NCBI GenBank assembly: GCA_016188625.1
Contig: JACPHL010000240.1
Location: forward strand, 1-6,755
DNA: 6,755 bases
Direction: 5' to 3'
DNA from: Candidatus Rokuibacteriota bacterium
Lineage (GTDB): Bacteria; Methylomirabilota; Methylomirabilia; Rokubacteriales; JACPHL01
The notes under the pieces were generated by a model that saw nothing but the letters and a program-made list of their open reading frames with translations, searched no databases and had not been told where the DNA came from. This document shows positions 1 through 4,793 of the stretch, piece by piece. Position 1 is the first letter of the stretch, and each line of letters starts with the position of its first letter. The position numbers were made by a program, and so were the translations under genes.

Positions 1-238
1 CCTCTGGGAGGTGGCCGCCGAGCTCTCTCGGCGGTTGACCCGGATCTTCCTGCGCGACCGCGACGGCCGCCGCCCCGTCTACGGCGGCACCGAGAAGTTC
101 CAGCGGGATCCCCACTGGCGAGACCTGGTCCTCTTCTACGAGTACTTCCACGGCGACAACGGGGCCGGGATCGGGGCGGGCCACCAGACCGGCTGGACCG
201 GCCTGGCCGCCAAGCTCATCCAGCAGAGCGGATGCTGA
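1..238 (+). CDS. GH63/MGH1-like glycoside hydrolase (glucosidase), C-terminal fragment
   Basis: The frame is open from the left edge (Leu-Trp-Glu at bases 2-10) to TGA at 236-238, so this is the last 78 or so residues of a longer protein whose start lies outside the window. The GTG at 11 is an internal valine, not a start. The segment reads [11 protein letters not shown], then [13 protein letters not shown], then [13 protein letters not shown], which is the C-terminal signature I recognise from bacterial GH63 / mannosylglycerate-hydrolase-like glucosidases of roughly 850-900 residues. These inverting enzymes hydrolyse alpha-glucosidic bonds in an (alpha/alpha)6 barrel. The Glu of YEYF (codon 140-142) may be the general base of the family, but I infer that from position only. 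The substrate (storage glucan, glucosylglycerate or similar) cannot be told from this fragment. No signal sequence can be assessed. The family call is fairly secure, the exact activity is not. Confidence 0.75.
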   Translation, partial: LWEVAAELSRRLTRIFLRDRDGRRPVYGGTEKFQRDPHWRDLVLFYEYFHGDNGAGIGAGHQTGWTGLAAKLIQQSGC

Positions 239-290
239 CCCGTCAGCAACCCATTGAAAAATCGGCACCATTAACCAGTTCGAATTTCGT

Positions 291-324
291 CCGCCGGGCC
301 CGGGCCTGGATGCGCGGCCGGCGG
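291..324. other. GC-rich inverted repeat after the glycosidase
   Basis: CCGCCGG at 291-297 is matched by CCGGCGG at 318-324 (7 bp stem, 20-base loop that contains the nested palindrome GGCCCGGGCC). It lies about 50 bases past the glycosidase stop and could end transcription, but no T-run follows it. In DNA this GC-rich such matches also occur by chance. The rest of 239-426 holds a short A/T-richer patch (about 250-290) and the lipoprotein promoter and ribosome binding site, with no gene. Confidence 0.22.
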
Positions 325-358
325 GGGTCGGGCGGGGAGGCGCGCCGGCGGGGCGGTG

Positions 359-387
359 TTGTCCCGGGGCCTGGAGGGTGATAGGCT
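359..387 (+). promoter_or_regulatory. Candidate sigma70-type promoter for the lipoprotein gene
   Basis: TTGTCC at 359-364 and TAGGCT at 382-387 are separated by exactly 17 bases. They match the -35 and -10 consensus at 4/6 and 3/6 positions, keeping the important T/A/T positions of the -10. Transcription would start near 394, giving a leader of about 33 bases that includes the Shine-Dalgarno at 412-418. The call rests on inspection only. Confidence 0.35.
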
Positions 388-411
388 GGGGGCAACGGGC
401 AGCGAGCCGGG

Positions 412-418
412 AAGGAGG
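412..418 (+). promoter_or_regulatory. Strong ribosome binding site of the lipoprotein gene
   Basis: AAGGAGG lies 8 bases before the ATG at 427. This is a near-perfect anti-16S match at ideal spacing and fixes the start codon. It is the strongest such site in the window, fitting an abundant small envelope protein. Confidence 0.75.
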
Positions 419-426
419 GAGGTACG

Positions 427-828
427 ATGAAAAGGATCTCAGCATTGGCCGTGCTCCTGGCCTTCGCGACCGTGACCCTCGGCGCCTGCGCCGAGATGAG
501 CCCGCGGACCGGTCAGGGGGCCGCGGTGGGCGGGGGGCTCGGGGCGGTGGCCGGGGCCCTCATCGACAAGAACAACCGCTGGCGCGGCGCGGTGATCGGG
601 GGGGTCATCGGCGCGGTGGCCGGGGGGACCCTGACCGAGATCAGCTCGCGGGCGGCCAGGGAGGCGGCCCAGACGGGGAGGCCCGTCTCCTACGAGTCCA
701 CCGACGGCTTCCAGCGGGTCGAGGCCGAGCCGATCGCCTCCGCCGACCCGAGGTGCAAGCGGGTCCGGGAGCGGATCTACCAGGAGGGGCGGCTCATGCG
801 GGAGCAGGTCCGGGAGATCTGCGAGTAA
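427..828 (+). CDS. Glycine-zipper outer-membrane lipoprotein (YMGG-like)
   Basis: A 133-residue protein. Residues 1-20 form a lipoprotein signal: basic MKR, a hydrophobic core, and the lipobox LGAC, which places the acylated cysteine at Cys21. Residues 29-70 hold two glycine-rich hydrophobic stretches (AAVGGGLGAVAGALI and GAVIGGVIGAVAGG) separated by a short polar link, DKNNRWR. This is the glycine-zipper hairpin seen in SlyB/YMGG-type envelope lipoproteins, which associate with membranes and probably stabilise the envelope. The tail (about 95-133) is polar, with DPRCKRVRERI and a final REICE, so it holds two cysteines (in RCK and EICE) that might pair in the periplasm. The ATG is set by the strong AAGGAGG at 412-418. 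Its 3' end overlaps the oppositely oriented dehydrogenase by 52 bases (777-828). No substrate or partner can be inferred; the class is clear, the precise role is not. Confidence 0.85.
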   Translation: MKRISALAVLLAFATVTLGACAEMSPRTGQGAAVGGGLGAVAGALIDKNNRWRGAVIGGVIGAVAGGTLTEISSRAAREAAQTGRPVSYESTDGFQRVEAEPIASADPRCKRVRERIYQEGRLMREQVREICE

Positions 829-1802
829 GGCTCACGGGCTTCCGCGAGCGGCAGGAGCGCGTGGATGACCGGGTGGAGGCGCCCCTGGCCGATGAGGCGG
901 AGGACCTCGGTGAGCTCCCCTCGGGTGCCCAGGTAGGAGCCGATCAGCGAGATCTGGCGGGTGAAGAGGCGCCAGATCTCCACCGGGGCCTGAAGGCCGG
1001 TGTGGGCGCCGCAGGTGACCAGGCGGCCGTTCTTCCCCAGGGCCTTGACGCTCCGGTCCCAGGTCGCCGCCCCCACGTGCTCGACGACCACGTCCACCCC
1101 GCGCTTGTCGGTGAACCGCCGGACCTCCTCGTCGAAGGCCTGCTCGCGGTGGTTGATCACGCAGTCGGCCCCGAGCTCCTTGGCCAGGCGGAGCTTCTCC
1201 TCGCTCCCGGCCGTCGCGATCACCCGGCAGCCGAGGAGCTTGGCGATCTGGATGGCGGCGGAGCCGACCCCGGAGCCGGCGGCGATCACCAGGACATCCT
1301 CGCCGGCCCGGGCCCGGGCCCGGGTGACCAGCATGTGCCAGGCGGTGAGCCCCGCGAGGGTGAAGGCCGCCGATTGCCGGTAGCTCACGCCGGCCGGGAG
1401 CGGCACGCAGTTGACCGCCGGGGCGGCCATCAGCTCGGCGTAGCCGCCGTGCACCTCGAGCCCGATGGCCCGGCTCGTCAGGCAGATGTTGTCCTCGCCC
1501 CTCCGGCAGTACTCGCACCGCCCGCACGCCAGGCGGGTGGCGACGGCGACGGCCATGCCCGGGTCGAGCCCCCGGACCTCGGGGCCGACGGCCACGACGT
1601 CGCCGGCCACCTCGGAGCCCATGATGTGGGGGAGCGGGACCCTGGTCGCCACCCGCCCCTCGCGGGTCAGGAGATCGAGGTGGTTCATCCCGCAGACCCT
1701 GACCCGCACCAGGACCTCGCCGACCCCGGGCGAGGGATCCGGGTAGTCCTGGTACCGGAGCCGATCGATCCCGCCGTGCTCGTGGAGGACGACCGCCTTC
1801 AT
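777..1802 (-). CDS. Zinc-binding medium-chain dehydrogenase / quinone oxidoreductase with abnormal C-terminus
   Basis: 341 residues, read on the minus strand from ATG at 1802. It starts MKAVVLHEHGG like many Zn-type MDR proteins, with GGAGGT (1807-1812) 4 bases upstream. Residues 1-150 are the GroES-like catalytic domain: Cys37, His59 and Glu64 sit where the catalytic zinc ligands fall, and Cys93, Cys96, Cys99 and Cys107 form the structural-zinc lobe (GRCEYCRRGEDNIC). Residues 165-300 are the Rossmann domain with the NAD(P) loop AGSGVGSAA at 175-183. Such enzymes oxidise alcohols or reduce quinones or enones; the substrate is not readable. Similarity to the family runs cleanly to LLPLAEARE (316-324), then stops. 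The expected ending of the type AH..LE....FGKVVL is absent, and residues 325-341 (bases 830-780) are read antisense through the lipoprotein 3' end to a TAG. The original 3' end was probably lost by rearrangement, or the sequence is misjoined. The final helix/strand that packs the catalytic domain is missing, so activity is uncertain. Confidence 0.85.
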   Translation of the reverse strand: MKAVVLHEHGGIDRLRYQDYPDPSPGVGEVLVRVRVCGMNHLDLLTREGRVATRVPLPHIMGSEVAGDVVAVGPEVRGLDPGMAVAVATRLACGRCEYCRRGEDNICLTSRAIGLEVHGGYAELMAAPAVNCVPLPAGVSYRQSAAFTLAGLTAWHMLVTRARARAGEDVLVIAAGSGVGSAAIQIAKLLGCRVIATAGSEEKLRLAKELGADCVINHREQAFDEEVRRFTDKRGVDVVVEHVGAATWDRSVKALGKNGRLVTCGAHTGLQAPVEIWRLFTRQISLIGSYLGTRGELTEVLRLIGQGRLHPVIHALLPLAEAREPYSQISRTCSRMSRPSW

Positions 1803-1832
1803 GGGGACCTCCGAAACCGGCCGTGTTGCTCC

Positions 1833-1862
1833 CTTATAGCAGAGCGGCGCCGCGAGGGTCAA
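1833..1862 (-). promoter_or_regulatory. Candidate sigma70 promoter for the dehydrogenase
   Basis: On the minus strand TTGACC (1862-1857) is followed after 18 bases by TATAAG (1838-1833). Each hexamer matches consensus at 5/6 positions, the best promoter-like pair in the window. Transcription would begin near 1826, giving a leader of about 24 bases that carries GGAGGT just before ATG at 1802. Confidence 0.55.
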
Positions 1863-1884
1863 GCCGCCGAGCCCGCGGCGGCGA

Positions 1885-1913
1885 TTGCCTTTTCCCGGCG
1901 TCTCGGGTAAGGT
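1885..1913 (+). promoter_or_regulatory. Candidate promoter for the Nudix-epimerase pair, near-leaderless
   Basis: TTGCCT at 1885-1890 and TAAGGT at 1908-1913 are spaced by 17 bases (4/6 and 3/6 consensus matches). The start of transcription would fall near 1920, only a few bases before the GTG at 1923, so the message could be leaderless or nearly so. The same bases also contain AAGGTGG (1909-1915), which would serve as a Shine-Dalgarno 7 bases from the GTG if transcription starts further upstream. The two readings exclude each other. Confidence 0.3.
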
Positions 1914-1922
1914 GGGGGGGCC

Positions 1923-2165
1923 GTGGAGATCGAGCGCGACGTCTTCCGGGCCCAGGCCGTCCGCCCGAGCGTCTCGGCCGTGATCTTCCGCGGGGACCGC
2001 CTCCTCCTCCAGCGGTGGGCCGGCGGGGGGCAGTGGGGGCTCCCCGGCGAGACCCTCGGCCTGGAGTTCTTCGACCCCGGGGCCCTCCCCGGGGATCTGG
2101 TCCCGCTCCACCGGATCAGGATCGGGGACGCCCTGGCCCGCGCCGCCACCCCCTTCATCCGCTGA
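1923..2165 (+). CDS. Shortened Nudix-family protein lacking the Nudix box (probably inactive)
   Basis: 80 residues from GTG at 1923 (AAGGTGG 7 bases upstream) to TGA. Residues 14-42 match the first strands of a Nudix hydrolase (SVSAVIFRGDRLLLQRW, then GGQWGLPG, which normally leads straight into the catalytic box). Residues 43-80 match the end of the same fold (LGLEFFDPGALPGDLVPLHRIRI). Between them the Nudix box GX5EX7REUXEEXGU and following strands, roughly 70 residues, are missing. The join falls at residues 42-44 (about bases 2046-2054) and stays in frame, so this looks like an internal deletion. Full-length relatives have about 150 residues and cleave nucleoside-diphosphate-linked substrates using the Mg-binding glutamates of that box; without it catalysis is not expected. 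The frame has kept high-GC codon use and no stops, so the loss is recent or the remnant is tolerated. It ends 8 bases before the epimerase gene and likely shares its transcript. Confidence 0.6.
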   Translation: MEIERDVFRAQAVRPSVSAVIFRGDRLLLQRWAGGGQWGLPGETLGLEFFDPGALPGDLVPLHRIRIGDALARAATPFIR

Positions 2166-2173
2166 GGGGCGCC

Positions 2174-2923
2174 GTGTTCCGGAAGGTCCATCACGTCGGG
2201 ATCGTGGTCCGGAGCCTCGAGGCCGCGCTCGACTTCTACCGGGACTGCCTCGGGCTGCCCGTCGTGCGGATGGCGGAGGTGCCCGATCAGGGGGTGCGGG
2301 CGGCCCTTCTGGCCTCGGGCGAGAGCGAGCTCGAGCTGCTCGAGCCGACGGACCCCTCCACCGGGGTCGCCCGCTTCCTGGCCAAGCGCGGGGAGGGGCT
2401 GCACCATCTCTGCCTGGAGACCGACGACGTGGCCGGCGAGCTGACCCGCTTCGGCGCCCGGGGTGTCCCGCTCATCGACAGGGTCCCGAGGCCGGGGCTG
2501 GCGGGGCGGATCGGCTTCCTCCACCCCGAGGCGTGCGCCGGCGTCCTGGTGGAGCTCGCCACGCCCACCGAGGCGCGGCCGCCCGCCGCGGCGCCCCTCG
2601 GTCTCTGCCGGGTCGTCGTGGGGACCGAGGATCCAGTCGGCCTGGGCGAGCGGCTCCAGAGCCTCTTCGGCCTGCCCCTCCAGGAGATCAACGCGGGCAA
2701 GCGCGTCCAGGCGGAGGCGGGCCCCGTGGCCCTCCTGCTCGTCCCCGCCGATCAGGCCGGGGGGACTCAGGGGATGCTGGCGCTCTCGCTCCAGACCGAC
2801 GATCTCGCCGCGGCGATCGCCCGCCTGGAGGCCGGGCGTCGAGGCTTCCTGCGGGGGGCCCGGGAGATCACCGTGGAGCCCGCCTCGAGCCACGGCGTGC
2901 CGCTGCACATCAGCCAGCCGTGA
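2174..2923 (+). CDS. Methylmalonyl-CoA epimerase-like protein with two VOC domains
   Basis: 249 residues from GTG at 2174, chosen because HHVGIVV then falls at residues 6-12 as in epimerases; GAGGGG precedes it at 2164-2169. Residues 1-132 match methylmalonyl-CoA epimerase throughout: HHVGIVVRSLEAALDFY, LELLEP, ARFLAKRGEGLHHLCLE, RIGFLHPEA, GVLVEL. His7, His78 and Glu127 fall where metal ligands of this VOC (vicinal oxygen chelate) enzyme lie. The known enzyme interconverts (R)- and (S)-methylmalonyl-CoA in the cytoplasm on the route from propionyl-CoA to succinyl-CoA. Residues 143-249 form a second VOC-like repeat (LCRVVVGTEDPVGLGERL at its start, HGVPLHIS at its end) with no matching ligand set, so it is probably structural. 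Classic epimerases are single-domain, about 130-150 residues. Other VOC activities (dioxygenase-like, glyoxalase) are possible, but the first domain's motifs favour epimerase. The gene follows the Nudix remnant by 8 bases. Confidence 0.72.
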   Translation: MFRKVHHVGIVVRSLEAALDFYRDCLGLPVVRMAEVPDQGVRAALLASGESELELLEPTDPSTGVARFLAKRGEGLHHLCLETDDVAGELTRFGARGVPLIDRVPRPGLAGRIGFLHPEACAGVLVELATPTEARPPAAAPLGLCRVVVGTEDPVGLGERLQSLFGLPLQEINAGKRVQAEAGPVALLLVPADQAGGTQGMLALSLQTDDLAAAIARLEAGRRGFLRGAREITVEPASSHGVPLHISQP

Positions 2924-2963
2924 GGGATCAAAATCTTTAATGGGGCCGATAAAGAGAAAGCGC

Positions 2964-2993
2964 TTGACCTCGTCGCCGCCGCGCGCCGAGACT
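2964..2993 (+). promoter_or_regulatory. Weak candidate promoter before malate synthase
   Basis: TTGACC (2964-2969) is followed after 18 bases by GAGACT (2988-2993); the -35 matches at 5/6 and the -10 only at 3/6. An A/T-richer stretch at 2927-2960 sits directly upstream and could act as an UP element. A start near 3000 would give a leader of about 90 bases. The 168-base gap 2924-3091 contains no other recognisable feature, and no terminator hairpin with a T-run follows the epimerase. Confidence 0.28.
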
Positions 2994-3091
2994 GATCCCC
3001 GGATCGTCGAGCGGGCCTCAAGGGCTGCCTCGTGTCGCCCGCCGCGGCATGGGGCCCAACGCGGAAGCGCAGGCATGCCGAGGGGGAGCCC

Positions 3092-4778
3092 ATGACCAAG
3101 CACGTCGGTTCCCGGGAGAGTGCGGCCGCGCGGGTGCGGTTTGCGCCGGTGGACGGGGCGCCGGAGCTGTTCAGTCCCGCGTTCCTGGAGTACCTGGCGC
3201 GGCTCCATGACCTGTTCACGCCTCGGGTCCACGAGCTGCGCGCCGGGCGGGCGGAGATGCTGAGCGCGGCGCTCCACCGCGGGCGCCCCCCGGGCGCGCT
3301 TCCGGTCAGCGAGATCAACACGGGCGACTGGCGGGTCCCGCCCCTCCCCGACGAGCTGTGGAAGCCGGGGATCGAGATCTCGGGGCCCTGCTCCATCACC
3401 CCCATGTTCATCAACGCGCTCAACCCCGGCCCGGAAGGCGAGCGCGCCGAGGGCGACCTGGACGACGACGAGGACTCCGCCGGGCATCGCCTGATCGACA
3501 CGGTGACGGCGGCCCGCAACCGGGTGCTGGCGGTCCGGCGCGAGCTCGCCTACTCGGAAGAAGGAGTACCGGCTCGCCCCCGGGGAGCTGCCGTTCTTCA
3601 TGCATCGGGAGCGAGGGCTCCACCTCGACGAGCCGGAGGTGACGGTGGACGGGAAGCCGATCCCGGCCGCGATCCTCGGGATGGCCCTGACGCTCTTCCA
3701 CGCGGGACGCGAGCAGGCCCGGCGGGGCCAGGGGATCTACTTCTACCTCCCCAAGGTCGAGACCCCCGACGAGGTCGCGTGGTACCGCGATCTCTTCGAC
3801 GCGAGCCGCGATCTCCTCCCGCACCTCAAGGGCGCCATGATCAAAGCGGTCATCCTGGTCGAGGCGCTCCCCGCCGTCTACCGGATGGAGGAGATGCTCC
3901 ACGCCCTCGGACCGTACGCCGGCGGGCTCAACGCGGCGCGCTGGGATCTCAAGGCGAGCATCTTCGAGTACGTCATGGCCGATCCACGCCAGGTCTGGCC
4001 GGACCGCTTCGGCGTGGACATCAAGACCACCCCGTTCCTCGCGAACATCTTCCGGCGCCTGGTGGCGATCTGCCTGAGGCGGGGCGCCGTCCCGATCGGC
4101 GGCATGGCCACCGCGCTCCCCAACCCCGACCCGGAGGTGAACCGGGTCGCGGCCGCCGCGATCCGCGCGGACAAGGAGTGGGAGGCCCGCCAGGGGTTCA
4201 TCCGGGCGTGGGTGGCGCACATCTTCCACATGAAGACCGCGGCCGACCCGTTCAAGGAGCTCCTGGCCTCGGGGTGGAGGCCCACGCCCGGGATGGCCGA
4301 TCCCGCCAACTACCCGATCCGGATCGAGGTCCCCGCGGGCCCGATCACCGTCGAGGGGACGCGCCGCAACGCGCGGATGCTCATCGAGTACGTCGAGGGG
4401 TGGTTCGGCGGGCGCGGGGCGAAAGGGATCGACAGCCTGGCCGGGAAGCCCGGGGTCCACCCCGCCCTGATGGAGGACCTCGCCACCGGGCGCATGTCGG
4501 TCGCCCAGGTCGCCCAACGTATCTTCCACGCCGCCCGAACGACCGAGGGCCCGTCCGCGGTGCACGACTTCGCGCTCGTGAAGCGGCTCCTCCAGGAGGA
4601 GGCCGAGGACATCCTCCGGGTCTCGAAGCCCGACCCCGACGCGACCGAGCGCTACCGGAAGGCCGTGAAGATCGCCATGCGCTGGATCAAGAACTACACG
4701 GAGCTGGATTTCCGGAGCCTCGGGTCCTACACGCGGGCCGAGCTCGAGGCCATCGCCGCCGCGCCCGACGCCTTTTAG
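3092..4778 (+). CDS. aceB: Malate synthase (AceB/MSA-like), interrupted by an apparent one-base frameshift
   Basis: Malate synthase condenses glyoxylate and acetyl-CoA to malate in the cytoplasm. ATG at 3092 follows AGGGGG at 3081-3086; an in-frame GTG at 3032 lacks family-like sequence. The N-terminal part (3092 to about 3557) reads PELFSPAFLEYLARLHDLF, TGDWRVPP and ISGPCSITPMFINALNPG, typical of the family. The rest continues in the +1 frame, clearly from AAGGAGTACCGG at 3561 (KEYRLAPGELPFF) to TAG at 4776-4778. Removing one base gives 561 residues, near the roughly 530 usual for MSA. In corrected numbering the active site is complete: Arg174 (HRERGLH), Mg ligands Glu257 (LVEALPA) and Asp285 (AARWDL), 28 apart as in E. 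coli GlcB, and catalytic base Asp462 (LMEDLATG). Unusual: residues about 120-130 are an acidic DLDDDED run where typical MSA has a DFEDANSPTW-like segment. The MFS gene follows by 15 bases. As written, the gene would not give full-length enzyme. The gene symbol is by similarity only. Confidence 0.8.
3557..3562 (+). other. Frameshift site within malate synthase
   Basis: The bases GAAGAA at 3557-3562 lie where coding similarity changes frame. With one A removed the line reads Tyr-Ser-Glu-Lys-Glu-Tyr-Arg-Leu-Ala-Pro, joining both halves smoothly. The upstream frame has no stop nearby and stays open to 6172 as meaningless arginine/proline-rich sequence, so it is not a typical programmed shift with an early in-frame stop. 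A loss of two bases would also fit. Confidence 0.65.
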
Positions 4779-4793
4779 CCGGCCGGCGGGACC

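Noticed and set aside
271-300. AGTTCGAATTT resembling the T-loop of a tRNA
   Set aside because: The flanking five-base arms do not pair, and no acceptor, D or anticodon arm can be built around it.
378-1910. A 510-codon plus-strand open frame
   Set aside because: Overlaps the lipoprotein in another frame and is antisense to the dehydrogenase, whose zinc and NAD-binding motifs clearly mark the true strand.
2949-2969. GATAAA plus nearby TTGACC as a promoter for the epimerase or a small RNA
   Set aside because: Order and spacing do not fit a -35/-10 pair, and no structured RNA or small gene could be recognised in 2924-3091.
1859-3601. A 580-codon minus-strand open frame
   Set aside because: Antisense to the Nudix, epimerase and malate synthase genes, biased low-complexity composition, no recognisable domain.
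3582-3602. Separate translation start at ATG 3600 with GGGGAG upstream, making a second stand-alone gene
   Set aside because: The spacing is 12 bases, and the sequence just before the ATG (EYRLAPGELPFF) already reads as malate synthase in the same frame, so the ATG is internal.
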